Shown piece after piece: positions 8,058-16,485 of a stretch of DNA of 64,000 nt (positions are counted from its first letter, which is position 1; each line of letters opens with the position of its first letter). A model generated the notes under the pieces. The model was not told the origin of the DNA. It made no database searches and was given only the letters and a program-made list of their open reading frames with translations. The position numbers and the translations under genes are program-made. The stretch lies in NCBI GenBank assembly GCA_002483145.1, contig DLHJ01000016.1, positions 248,001 to 312,000 of the forward strand, given 5' to 3'. This DNA comes from Cellvibrio sp. UBA7671. GTDB taxonomy: Bacteria; Pseudomonadota; Gammaproteobacteria; Pseudomonadales; Cellvibrionaceae.

Positions 8058-10295
8058 ATGAACAAGACTCTACTGGCTCTGTTAATCGCCGCGGCATCGG
8101 GCGCGGTCAACTCGCAAACCACTGCGATAAATACATCGGTGGCTGGCGCCGCCGCTCAAGTTGAAGAAACCATGGTGTTCGGGCGCGGTGAAACCCGCCA
8201 GGTGCATGTGTTGGGTGCGGCTGAATTAGCCGAATATCCCGCAGGAACCAGCCCGCTCAAAGCCGTTGAAAAGTTGCCTGGTGTGAACTTCCAATCCGCC
8301 GACCCTTTCGGTGCTTACGAATGGTCCACCCGCATAGTCGTGCGCGGTTTTGGCCAAAACCAATTGGGCTTTACGCTCGACGATGTGCCGCTGGGCGATA
8401 TGTCTTACGGCAATCACAACGGCCTGCACATTAGCCGCGCGATCATCTCTGAAAACATCGGCGCTGTAGCGCTGTCGCAAGGGGCGGGTTCTTTGGCCGC
8501 CGCATCAACCAGTAATCTGGGCGGCACCCTGGAATTTACCTCGCTCGATCCAGCCAGCGAATTTGCTGCCCATGTTGATGGTAGTGTGGGTAGCGATTCT
8601 GCCCAACGCGCCTTTGTGCGTATCGATTCGGGTGAATTTGGCGGTGCAGGCACTCGTCTTTTCCTGAGCTACGTTGACCAGACCACCGACAAATGGAAAG
8701 GCGATGGCGAGCAGCAACAAGAAGCTCTCAATTTCAAAATCGTGCAGCCAATCGGTGAAGCGAAGCTGACCGGCTTCTACAGCTATTCAGATCGCGTCGA
8801 GAACGATTATCAGGATATGTCGCTGGAGATGATCGACCGTCTCGGGCGCGACTGGGACAACTACGGTTCTGACTATGCCCGCGCTATCGCCGCTGCTCAG
8901 GGTAAGTTCACCGGCAAGGTGAACAGTTTGGATGACGCCTACTGGGATGCCGCCGGTCTGCGTGAAGACAACCTGGGTTACATCGCCCTGGACCTGCCAC
9001 TCGGCAGCGCTACCGACTGGAAAACTACCATTTACCAACACACCAACGAAGGCCAGGGTCTGTGGGGTACTCCTTACGTTCCGACACCTAACGGCGCGCC
9101 TTTGTCGATCCGCACCACCGAGTACGATATCGACCGCACCGGCGTAGTATCGGGGCTTACCTTTGATTTGGGTGACCATAGTCTTAATGCAGGCCTATGG
9201 ATCGAAACCAATGATTTTAATCAGGCGCGCCGTTTCTACGGTGAAACCAGTCTGGTCACCCCGACCCGTTCATTCACCGAGTTCCAGCGCAATCCGCTGC
9301 TGACCCAATGGGAATACGAATTCACGACTGACACTCTGCAACTGCACATTCAGGACTCCTGGCAAGCGACCGATGCCTTGCGTATCGAGCTGGGTGTGAA
9401 ATCCATGGAGGTGGAAGTGGATGCGGGCACAGTGGTGGGCGATAACAAAACCGGCAGTATCGAGACCAGCGAAAACTTCCTGCCGCAACTGGGCTTTGTG
9501 TATGACCTGACTGACAAGCAGGAGATCTACAGCACCCTGGGGAAGAACGCCCGCGCGCTGATCGGCTCTGCCACCGGCACCTCGCCTTTCTCGGCTACCC
9601 AAGCAGGCTTTGAGGAAATCCGCGACAGCATTCAACCCGAAACCGCTACCTCGCTCGAATTGGGCTGGCGTTTCCGTGGCGACAGTTTTGAAGGCGTGAT
9701 GACCGCCTATTACGTGGAATTTGATGATCGCCTGCTCGCCATCCAACAGGGTTCGGCGATTATCGGCAGCTTCAATGCGTTGGCCAACGTGGGGGCGGTT
9801 GAGGCGATTGGTCTTGAAGCCGGCCTTAACTGGCAGATCAACGACAACTGGTACTGGTACAACTCAGCCAGCCTGAATGACTCCACCTACTCCGACGACT
9901 ATTTCACCGAAGGCAATACCCGCGTGGCACTCTCCGGTAAAACCGTTGTGGATTCACCGGAGCTGATGTTCAACTCCGAGCTGGGTCTGGAAATGGGCGG
10001 CGCTTTCGCCAAGTTGCATTTCAAACACACCGGCGAACGCTATTACACCTACACCAATGACGGCTCGGTAGATGCTTACAATCTGCTGAACCTGAGCCTT
10101 GGCTATCGCTTTGAAGACTTGGGCGCACTCAAACAACTGACCGCGCAGTTGGATATCACCAACCTCACGGATGAAGATTACATCTCTACCGTTGGCAGCG
10201 GTGGCTTCTCCAATACCGATCCAAATGGCACTGCCCAGACCTTGTTGCCGGGCGCACCGCAGCAAGCATTTTTCTCGTTAAAAGCGATGTTCTGA
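8058..10295 (+). CDS. TonB-dependent outer-membrane receptor, phosphatase-linked
   Basis: A 745-residue TonB-dependent receptor. It has a signal peptide (~19 residues), a plug domain (~35-165, including KAVEKLPGVNFQ and VVRGFGQNQLGF) and a beta barrel ending in a C-terminal phenylalanine (SLKAMF). ATG at 8058 follows GGGGAAGG. A strong terminator follows, then two phosphatase genes, so the imported ligand may be a phosphorylated organic compound or a product of those enzymes. This is an inference from neighbourhood only. It belongs to a different subgroup from the three ~1030-1095-residue receptors later in the window, being shorter and lacking their ADIGxLPDxSVTEALQRVPGV-type plug. Confidence 0.9.
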   Translation: MNKTLLALLIAAASGAVNSQTTAINTSVAGAAAQVEETMVFGRGETRQVHVLGAAELAEYPAGTSPLKAVEKLPGVNFQSADPFGAYEWSTRIVVRGFGQNQLGFTLDDVPLGDMSYGNHNGLHISRAIISENIGAVALSQGAGSLAAASTSNLGGTLEFTSLDPASEFAAHVDGSVGSDSAQRAFVRIDSGEFGGAGTRLFLSYVDQTTDKWKGDGEQQQEALNFKIVQPIGEAKLTGFYSYSDRVENDYQDMSLEMIDRLGRDWDNYGSDYARAIAAAQGKFTGKVNSLDDAYWDAAGLREDNLGYIALDLPLGSATDWKTTIYQHTNEGQGLWGTPYVPTPNGAPLSIRTTEYDIDRTGVVSGLTFDLGDHSLNAGLWIETNDFNQARRFYGETSLVTPTRSFTEFQRNPLLTQWEYEFTTDTLQLHIQDSWQATDALRIELGVKSMEVEVDAGTVVGDNKTGSIETSENFLPQLGFVYDLTDKQEIYSTLGKNARALIGSATGTSPFSATQAGFEEIRDSIQPETATSLELGWRFRGDSFEGVMTAYYVEFDDRLLAIQQGSAIIGSFNALANVGAVEAIGLEAGLNWQINDNWYWYNSASLNDSTYSDDYFTEGNTRVALSGKTVVDSPELMFNSELGLEMGGAFAKLHFKHTGERYYTYTNDGSVDAYNLLNLSLGYRFEDLGALKQLTAQLDITNLTDEDYISTVGSGGFSNTDPNGTAQTLLPGAPQQAFFSLKAMF

Positions 10296-10337
10296 TCGAT
10301 CAATTTCTCGTGACCTTTAATCCGTCTTTTGGGATTG

Positions 10338-10364
10338 GGCGCTTCTTGCGAAGCGCCTTTTTTT
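10338..10364 (+). terminator. Rho-independent terminator after TonB receptor
   Basis: An 8 bp perfect stem GGCGCTTC / GAAGCGCC with TTGC loop is followed by seven T. It lies 42 bp after the receptor stop and 28 bp before the next start, so it separates or attenuates the receptor from the phosphatase pair. Confidence 0.9.
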
Positions 10365-10392
10365 CGTCGATACCTCTGTGGAGAAACGCAAC

Positions 10393-11562
10393 ATGACGAT
10401 ACTGACTCCTGTTCGTTGCATCGGGATTTGTATATTGAGCCTGCTGGCATCGGTAGCGCTCGCTGAACGCCCCGCACAACACCTGATTTTGGTGACGGTC
10501 GATGGCCTGCGTTGGCAGGAAGTCTTTCGCGGTATGGATGAGCGCTTGCTCAACGATAGCCGCTACACCGAACACCCCGACTCCCTGCGCACCGCATTCA
10601 GCGCCGCCGATCCGCAACAGGCGCGCGCGAAACTGCTGCCGTTTATCTGGAGTGAAATGGCGACCAAGGGTGTGTTGCTGGGCAACCGCGACCAATCCAG
10701 CCGTATGCAAGTAACCAACGACTGGCATTTTTCCTATCCGGGTTACAGCGAGATCCTCACCGGACGCGCCGATCCCGCCATTGATACCAATGATCCTGTG
10801 CCCAACCCGAATGTGACCTTTCCCGAGTGGATCAACCAGCAGCCGCAATGGCGCGGTAAGGTGCAGGCGTTTGGCTCATGGGATGTATTTCCCGCCATTC
10901 TCAATAGCAAACGCGCCGGGTTTCCGGTCAATGCCGGGTTTTCCCCGGCGCTGGGCAAGGTAAGCGCGCGCGAAGCGTTTATCAACGAGCTGCAGCGCCA
11001 AACCCCCAGCCCCTGGCAAAGTGTGCGTTTGGATGTGTTTACCCACCAGTATGCGCTGGCGGCATTGGCCGAAGACAAGCCGCGCCTGATCTACATCGCC
11101 TACGGCGAGACCGATGACTTCGCCCACGACGGCGAATTTGACCAGTACATTCAGGCCGCGCACCGCTTTGATGGCTTTGTGCGCGAGCTATGGAATCGTG
11201 TGCAGAGTGATCGCCGCTACCGCGATAAAACTTTGCTGTTGATCACCACCGACCACGGGCGCGGGGAGTTGCCGCTGGAAGGCTGGAAGCATCACGGCAG
11301 TAAAAAGGCGGTCGCGCGTAACGCCTCAGCACCGGAGATGGCGCCTTTCCAGGAGGGGATTCCAGGCGCCGATCAGGTGTGGTTTGCGGCCATGGGGCCG
11401 GGCGTTAAAGCAGCGGGCGAACTGCAGGGCGAGTGGTACTCCAACCAAATCGCAGCAACCGCATTGCAGCTGCTGGGGTTTGATCCGGCAGCCTATAGCG
11501 CTGCCGCCGGTAAGCCGATGGTTGAGATCCTTAATTTATCCAAGACAAAGGTATCGCCATGA
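10393..11562 (+). CDS. Alkaline-phosphatase-superfamily phosphohydrolase, exported
   Basis: A 389-residue protein with signal peptide (cleavage near ASVALA). It shows the metal and nucleophile pattern of the alkaline phosphatase/nucleotide pyrophosphatase superfamily: LVTVDGLRW (metal Asp), YPGYSEILTG (candidate nucleophile Ser), GETDDFAHDG (metal ligands), TTDHGRG and a later HHG. It should hydrolyse phosphomonoesters or diesters in the periplasm; a sulfatase activity cannot be excluded. Start ATG 10393 follows GGAG with 9 nt spacing; an in-frame GTG at 10378 lies within the ribosome site and is rejected. The stop overlaps the phoD start by 4 bp (ATGA), so the two are translationally coupled. 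Confidence 0.88.
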   Translation: MTILTPVRCIGICILSLLASVALAERPAQHLILVTVDGLRWQEVFRGMDERLLNDSRYTEHPDSLRTAFSAADPQQARAKLLPFIWSEMATKGVLLGNRDQSSRMQVTNDWHFSYPGYSEILTGRADPAIDTNDPVPNPNVTFPEWINQQPQWRGKVQAFGSWDVFPAILNSKRAGFPVNAGFSPALGKVSAREAFINELQRQTPSPWQSVRLDVFTHQYALAALAEDKPRLIYIAYGETDDFAHDGEFDQYIQAAHRFDGFVRELWNRVQSDRRYRDKTLLLITTDHGRGELPLEGWKHHGSKKAVARNASAPEMAPFQEGIPGADQVWFAAMGPGVKAAGELQGEWYSNQIAATALQLLGFDPAAYSAAAGKPMVEILNLSKTKVSP

Positions 11563-12662
11563 AATCCCGCTTAATTTCCCCGATCTTGCTTTGGCTCGCG
11601 GCGGTGTTTTTGCCTGCTCTCGCCATCGCCGATAGCGGCAAGCCCCTTCCCAATAAACCGGATCTGGACAAGGGCATTACGCGCATCGCCTTTGGTTCCT
11701 GTGTGCATCAGGATCACGAGCAGCCCATTTGGAAGGCGATCAATATCGAGCGCCCGGATTTGTTTGTGTTTTTGGGCGATAACATCTACGGCGACACCCA
11801 GGATATGGCCGAGCTAGCTCGCAAATACCAGACGCTGGGCGCAAACCCCGGTTTCCAAACCCTGCGCCAGCAAAGCCATGTGATAGCCACATGGGATGAT
11901 CACGACTATGGCGCCGATGATGTCGGTGCCGAATTCCCGCAGAAAGAAGCCTCGCGCCAGATCATGCTCGATTTTTGGGGCGAACCTGCGGATTCCGCCC
12001 GTCGCACCCGCACCGATGGCATCTATACCGCCCATACCTATGGCGAACCGGGGCAACGGGTGCAGCTGATTTTGCTCGACTTGCGCTGGAATCGCAGCCC
12101 ACTCAGGGGGGTATCCAAGGCCGAATACCTGCTCAAAAAGGCACCCAAAAAGATGGGTCCCTACGAGCCGCTAACCGACACTTCCGCGCAACTGTTAGGC
12201 GAGGCGCAATGGCAGTGGTTGGAGGCGCAACTGCGGCAACCAGCGGATTTGCGCATCATCGCCAGCAGTGTGCAATTACTGCCGGAGTTCACCGGCTGGG
12301 AAAGCTGGGCGAATTTTCCCCATGAGCGTACCCGTCTGTTTGGCTTGATCGACAAGCTCAAAGTGGATGGCCTATTCATTATTTCGGGTGATACCCACTG
12401 GTCGGAATTCAGCAGGGTCGATGGCGCTGTCGGCTATCCGCTATGGGAGGCAACATCGTCAGGTTTGACTGAAGAATGGAAAGCCATCAGCCCCAACCAG
12501 CATCGCTTGGGGGTGGCCGAGCACCGCAATAATTACGGGTTGATTGAAATCGACTGGACTGCTGACCAGCCCAGTATGACGGTATCGATCAAAGGGCAGA
12601 CCGGTCAGGTCTATATGCAAAATACCCTGCGCTTGCGTGATCTGCGTCACCCGCAACCCTAA
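11559..12662 (+). CDS. phoD: PhoD-type alkaline phosphatase
   Basis: A 367-residue exported metallophosphoesterase with signal peptide (…PALAIA). The motif order is that of PhoD-like phosphatases: FGSCVHQD, FLGDNIYGD, TWDDHDYG and SGDTHWSEF. The N-terminal Ig-like domain of long PhoD proteins is absent, so this is the short form. It is expected to release phosphate from organic phosphodiesters or monoesters outside the inner membrane, with Ca/Fe cofactors in characterised relatives. It is coupled to the upstream phosphohydrolase by a 4 bp overlap and sits downstream of a TonB receptor. No tandem 11-bp-period Pho box was found upstream, so Pho control is unproven. Confidence 0.9.
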   Translation: MKSRLISPILLWLAAVFLPALAIADSGKPLPNKPDLDKGITRIAFGSCVHQDHEQPIWKAINIERPDLFVFLGDNIYGDTQDMAELARKYQTLGANPGFQTLRQQSHVIATWDDHDYGADDVGAEFPQKEASRQIMLDFWGEPADSARRTRTDGIYTAHTYGEPGQRVQLILLDLRWNRSPLRGVSKAEYLLKKAPKKMGPYEPLTDTSAQLLGEAQWQWLEAQLRQPADLRIIASSVQLLPEFTGWESWANFPHERTRLFGLIDKLKVDGLFIISGDTHWSEFSRVDGAVGYPLWEATSSGLTEEWKAISPNQHRLGVAEHRNNYGLIEIDWTADQPSMTVSIKGQTGQVYMQNTLRLRDLRHPQP

Positions 12663-12765
12663 TCTTCAGCGACTATCAAACGTTTATTCCGCGACCTGTT
12701 TGTGTTATCAATGCCGGACCACTACGGCGGCTCAGCAGATTTTTAAAAAACACAAAGAGGTCGCT

Positions 12766-13662
12766 ATGAATAATATGAGATTGAATCCCCGCTACTTGAT
12801 CGCTGCTGCATTATTGGCGGCAGCGCCATGCACCATTGCGCAGACGACAGATTACGTTGCCGACAATGTATTCACCCAAGGCATTGAAGGGCCAGCAGTG
12901 GATGCGCAGGGGAATTTGTACGCGGTAAGTTTTGGTAAAGACGGCACCATCGGCATTATCGATAAAAAAGATAATGCGCAATTGTTTGTGACCTTGCCTG
13001 AAGGCAGCACTGGCAACGGCATTCGTTTTGATCGCTATGGATTTATGTATGTGGCGGATTATTCAGGCCACAATGTGTTGAAAATTGACCCTAAAACCAA
13101 AGCGATTTCTGTGCATGCCCACAGCAAAAAAATGAATCAGCCCAACGATATTGCCATCGCAAAATCCGGTGTAATTTACGCGAGTGATCCCAACTGGAAA
13201 GAGAGCACCGGCAATCTCTGGAAGGTCGCGACTGATGGCACAGTCACCTTGCTGGAAGCGAATATGGGCACGACTAATGGTGTAGAAGTCAGCACCGACG
13301 AAAAACATTTGTACGTCAACGAAAGCGTACAGCGCAATGTGTGGAAATACGATATCGATAAAACCACCGGCGCTGTAAAAAATAAACGCTTGTTAATTCA
13401 GTTTCCGGACCACGGGTTGGATGGTATGCGTTGCGATGTCGATGGCAATTTATATATCGCGCGCTACGCCGCTGGTGAAGTCACGGTGGTATCGCCGCAC
13501 GGCACAGTGATCGAACGCATTAAATTAAAAGGCCAAAAGCCAACCAATGTCGCCTTTGGCGGTGTTGATGGCAAAACCGTCTACGTCACTCTGCAAGAGC
13601 GCGGCGCGATTGAAACTTTCCGCAGCGAGCGTGCCGGGCGCGAGTGGCTGTTGCACCAATAG
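12766..13662 (+). CDS. Exported SMP-30/gluconolactonase-like beta-propeller
   Basis: A 298-residue protein with signal peptide ending near APCTIAQ. Repeated strand motifs such as GNLYAV, GFMYVAD, GVIYASD and GNLYIARY mark a six-bladed beta-propeller of the SMP-30/gluconolactonase/LRE class. Members hydrolyse lactones or bind ligands, and no specific substrate is evident. The ATG at 12766 (preceded by AGAGG and followed by a signal peptide) is preferred over the upstream in-frame start at 12637. It may continue the phosphatase operon (103 bp gap) and ends at a bidirectional terminator. Confidence 0.85.
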   Translation: MNNMRLNPRYLIAAALLAAAPCTIAQTTDYVADNVFTQGIEGPAVDAQGNLYAVSFGKDGTIGIIDKKDNAQLFVTLPEGSTGNGIRFDRYGFMYVADYSGHNVLKIDPKTKAISVHAHSKKMNQPNDIAIAKSGVIYASDPNWKESTGNLWKVATDGTVTLLEANMGTTNGVEVSTDEKHLYVNESVQRNVWKYDIDKTTGAVKNKRLLIQFPDHGLDGMRCDVDGNLYIARYAAGEVTVVSPHGTVIERIKLKGQKPTNVAFGGVDGKTVYVTLQERGAIETFRSERAGREWLLHQ

Positions 13663-13694
13663 TTGCAGCAATAAAAATTGCGCTGATAAAAAAA

Positions 13695-13727
13695 GGCCGT
13701 TTATCACTTGATAAACGGCCTTTTTTT
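13695..13727. terminator. Bidirectional terminator between convergent genes
   Basis: A 12 bp stem (GGCCGTTTATCA / TGATAAACGGCC) carries a T-run on the right and an A-run on the left, so it can end transcription from both sides. It lies between the SMP-30 gene (+) and the PA2169-family gene (-). Confidence 0.92.
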
Positions 13728-13765
13728 ATAGCTAAATTTTGTTAATTAAACATTTGTGATTGCAA

Positions 13766-14206
13766 TTAAGCTGCAGAGCGTTTAAGGCTGCGCATACGGT
13801 CATGGCATTGACGTAGCGATTTGTGGGTGTAATTTAAAGCTGTTTTTATATCAATTGAAACCGCTTCATATTGCGCCTTTTGAATATACTCCAGCGTCCG
13901 GTCTTCAAGCTCTTCCAGTTGTGCAATATACACTTGTGATTTATTGCTTTTAATGGCGGCGAGTATATCGGTGTAAGTTTTGTGTAGGCTGCCGCTGATT
14001 GTTGTCCCCGGTTCGGTCTCACCTTCGCGCAGGAAAATGAGCGGTTGTAAGCGTGCCAAGGCTTGCTGGCGCGCATCAATCATCTCCTGCAGCGCAGATT
14101 CATAACCGCTACCTTTCAGTTCAATTTTTGCATCGGTGTAAAACGTTACCCCATCATGCAATACTTTGACGAGATCTTTAACAGTTGAGATTTCGTTGCT
14201 AGACAT
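13766..14206 (-). CDS. PA2169-family four-helix-bundle protein (DUF2383)
   Basis: A 146-residue soluble, helical protein matching the PA2169/DUF2383 pattern: an N-terminal VKDLVKVLHDGVTFY helix, then ESALQEM, and a C-terminal helix with TALNYTHKSLRQCHDRMRSL. These ferritin-like-fold proteins are stress-associated and of unknown biochemical role. ATG at 14206 follows AGGAG. It is downstream of the ECF sigma operon on the same strand but separated by 258 bp of AT-rich DNA, so it probably has its own promoter. Confidence 0.82.
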   Translation of the reverse strand: MSSNEISTVKDLVKVLHDGVTFYTDAKIELKGSGYESALQEMIDARQQALARLQPLIFLREGETEPGTTISGSLHKTYTDILAAIKSNKSQVYIAQLEELEDRTLEYIQKAQYEAVSIDIKTALNYTHKSLRQCHDRMRSLKRSAA

Positions 14207-14464
14207 AAATTACTCCTGAATATAATCATAATTAGGTGGTTTATGTTGCACATCAACAATGATAATGCTCGGGAGATGTGTTGCATCATCTATGCCAGCG
14301 TCGAATAACAGTGGGAAATTACGCGGATTGCGGGTAAGCACGCCATTTGGTGAGAGTTTTTTATGTATTTTTTACAAAAAAATTATTAAATATCATTATT
14401 TTTTCAGAAATGCATTTTCTTTTATGTTAAAAATTTATGCGTTAAACATAATGTTTAATGTGCA

Positions 14465-14950
14465 TTATTGTGCAGTCTTATCGCTGTGTGCGGTTTCCCA
14501 CATTTCGCGTGCATCATAACTTTCTTTTTCTGGCCGAACTCCGCGCCCCATACGAATTTCCAGTACGACAAGTGTTTCAGTATCCGGTATATCGATTGAT
14601 TGTGCGGGCAATTGTGTACGGGTGCGGCAACCTAACAAACCACAATTGCGTGTGATAACCGGGCGCGCAGTTGAATCGAATGGATCGGGTTCATTTAAGG
14701 TGCGAAGGGTACGCTTTTCGATAATAAACCAGTCATAACCCTGCGCGATTGTCAGTTCGCTAGCGCGCATTAATGCATATTTCTGCGCGCTAGCACGTGC
14801 ATGTCCGTTCATCTTAAATTGCACGCGGTAGTGGTTCTCCGCCAGCGCAATTTCTTTGTATCCTGAACTATCACCTTTGGCAGCTTTGTATGCGGATTGC
14901 GATGTACAACCGCTAATGATCATCATGAGGAGCACAAACATTATTTTCAT
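14465..14950 (-). CDS. CC0125/CC1285-family lipoprotein
   Basis: A 161-residue lipoprotein (MKIMFVLL… with lipobox IISGC). The mature part has YRVQFKMNGHA, YALMRASELTIAQGYDWFII and C-terminal VLEIRMG, resembling the CC0125/CC1285 lipoprotein family of unknown function. The start at 14950 is chosen because the signal peptide begins there; the frame stays open upstream but would overlap the anti-sigma gene. It lies 46 bp after that gene and is probably the last gene of the ECF sigma operon, so an envelope function under sigma control is likely. Confidence 0.8.
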   Translation of the reverse strand: MKIMFVLLMMIISGCTSQSAYKAAKGDSSGYKEIALAENHYRVQFKMNGHARASAQKYALMRASELTIAQGYDWFIIEKRTLRTLNEPDPFDSTARPVITRNCGLLGCRTRTQLPAQSIDIPDTETLVVLEIRMGRGVRPEKESYDAREMWETAHSDKTAQ

Positions 14951-14996
14951 TGCATGGATTGCCTGTTGGTAGCTGATAGTGTGGATTGTGAAAGTG

Positions 14997-15767
14997 TTAA
15001 TCATTTTTCCAGCCACGCTCGATAATGGCTGATTCTGCCTGCGCATCAAATGCATCGCCGTGCATGATAGTATCTAACGCCTGATCTAACACAGATGCGT
15101 CATTTGTCGCTGTCTGGTAATCGCCTTCAGGTGATATTCCTTGCGTGTATATGGTAACGCTCGGTTCCCAATTGTCGCCTATACGACAGGCAATCGTTTC
15201 ACTGCTGCTATGTAAATCACTGACGCGAAATTGGCGGCAATAAGCGCCCTGTTGATTGATAAACGTTAAGCGAGGTTTGATCCGTTTGTCATTCGCTAAT
15301 TTGTGTTCGGTTCCGCTCGCTGCTGTATCGAGGGCAGCTGCAATTGCATTCCAATCCCCCCGCGATGAATCCTGGGTGCCGGGTAATAATTGTGCGAGTC
15401 CAAAGCCCAATACCAATGCTGTGCAGGCCGCAACTGCTGCATGCTGTTGCAAGCCGCGCTGGACTTTTTTCCACAGTGGAAACGGAATAATTGTTGCGGA
15501 GGATATGGGCGTCACTACGTCGGGCGTCGCTACGTCGGGCGCCACATCGGTGGGCGCACTAGCCAATAGATTCGCGATAGCATCTGGCAGCGGGCGCGCA
15601 TCTATGGCGGAATAATGTTGAGCGATCTGTGCGTCTACCATGGCTAATTCCGCCAGGCGATTGGCCAGTGTTTCATCTTCGCTGATTTGCTCGCGAATAA
15701 ATTCCATTTCATTTTCCGGCAGCTCTGCATCGAGGAACGCTGATAATTTTTCGTCGGATACTGTCAT
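14997..15767 (-). CDS. Anti-sigma factor, single-pass membrane protein
   Basis: A 256-residue protein whose N-terminus (KLSAFLDAELPENE…) is typical of anti-sigma domains that bind ECF factors. No zinc-binding HxxxCxxC is visible. A membrane helix lies near residues 110-130 (HAAVAACTALVLGFGLAQLL), followed by a periplasmic part with two cysteines. It starts 9 bp after the sigma gene stop. A short in-frame repeat (APDVATPDVVTP) is encoded by a 15 bp tandem repeat. It should hold the sigma factor at the inner membrane until an envelope signal releases it. Confidence 0.87.
   Translation of the reverse strand: MTVSDEKLSAFLDAELPENEMEFIREQISEDETLANRLAELAMVDAQIAQHYSAIDARPLPDAIANLLASAPTDVAPDVATPDVVTPISSATIIPFPLWKKVQRGLQQHAAVAACTALVLGFGLAQLLPGTQDSSRGDWNAIAAALDTAASGTEHKLANDKRIKPRLTFINQQGAYCRQFRVSDLHSSSETIACRIGDNWEPSVTIYTQGISPEGDYQTATNDASVLDQALDTIMHGDAFDAQAESAIIERGWKND
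15507..15551. repeat. 15 bp tandem repeat inside the anti-sigma gene
   Basis: Three consecutive 15 bp units (GGGCGTCACTACGTC, GGGCGTCGCTACGTC, then a diverged copy) encode a short repeating linker between the cytoplasmic sigma-binding domain and the membrane helix. It is in frame and could vary in length by slippage. Confidence 0.8.
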
Positions 15768-15776
15768 GTCATTTCC

Positions 15777-16280
15777 TCATGCGCCAGGTTTTACGGAGGA
15801 TGTCATCGATGTGGGGTTTAAAAAATTGGCGAGTGCGATGCGCGCCCGTGCCAGTCGGCTCATCACCGTTCCGGCAGGAATCCCCAAGGTTTCAGCCACT
15901 TCTTTGTACGACATACCCTGGAGTGCAACCAACGCCATAATGGAGCGCTGGTCGTCAGGTAATTTATCCATCGCTGCATCCACTTCGCCCAGGGTGATTT
16001 GATCGTAGATAGCCTGTTCGCCGTCAACCGAAGGTTCTTCGGTCTCCTCCAATGAATAGGCATTGCGCTGGCGGATTTTGCGCGCGCGGTACTCATCGAT
16101 CCAGATATTGCGGCATACGCGGAATGCCCATTTAGCCAGTTCCACATCTGCCGGGATGTCCCGGCTTAGGAGGCGCTCCAGCGTGTTTTGCAGCAGATCG
16201 TCGGCGTCGTGTGCAGAGCCAGTGAGCGAGTAGGCAAAGCGCCGCAGCATAGGCGCTAAATGGATTAACTCTTCTTTCAT
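15777..16280 (-). CDS. ECF RNA polymerase sigma factor
   Basis: A 167-residue sigma-70-family factor with only regions 2 and 4. Region 2 has DADDLLQNTLERLL and WAFRVCRNIWIDEYRARK; region 4 has LPDDQRSIMALVALQGMSYKEVAE and IPAGTVMSRLARAR (helix-turn-helix). It heads an operon with its anti-sigma factor and a lipoprotein. A GGAAT-N16-CGTT element lies 88 bp upstream of its ATG, and the same element faces the divergent subtilase gene and another secreted protein, so autoregulation and a small local regulon are inferred. Confidence 0.95.
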   Translation of the reverse strand: MKEELIHLAPMLRRFAYSLTGSAHDADDLLQNTLERLLSRDIPADVELAKWAFRVCRNIWIDEYRARKIRQRNAYSLEETEEPSVDGEQAIYDQITLGEVDAAMDKLPDDQRSIMALVALQGMSYKEVAETLGIPAGTVMSRLARARIALANFLNPTSMTSSVKPGA

Positions 16281-16367
16281 GGTAAGGGCTTGGTCCCAGG
16301 TGTTTCAGCGCGCAGCGCGCTGGATCAAATTATCGATTTCAGCGGAAATCGCGGTTTCTATCAGGTA

Positions 16368-16392
16368 AACGTTTGAGTTTGAATTTTATTCC
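16368..16392 (-). promoter_or_regulatory. Candidate ECF promoter of the sigma operon
   Basis: On the minus strand this reads GGAAT (-35 position, within GTGGGAATAAAA), a 16 nt spacer, then CGTT (-10 position). The two elements have the shape of ECF promoters (GGAA… and CGT…). The same pair occurs on the plus strand 10 bp away and again at 19.7 kb. Confidence 0.6.
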
Positions 16393-16401
16393 CACCTAAC
16401 C

Positions 16402-16426
16402 GGAATTTTTATACGGCTGAAACGTT
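16402..16426 (+). promoter_or_regulatory. Candidate ECF promoter of the subtilase gene
   Basis: GGAAT, a 16 nt spacer and CGTT, facing the subtilase gene whose ATG lies 60 bp downstream. The spacer length is identical to the divergent sigma-operon element. Confidence 0.58.
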
Positions 16427-16485
16427 TTCACTGAAGTCCAGTCGGTTTTTATGATAAATCTACCGTATTGCATCAGGGGGAACCC

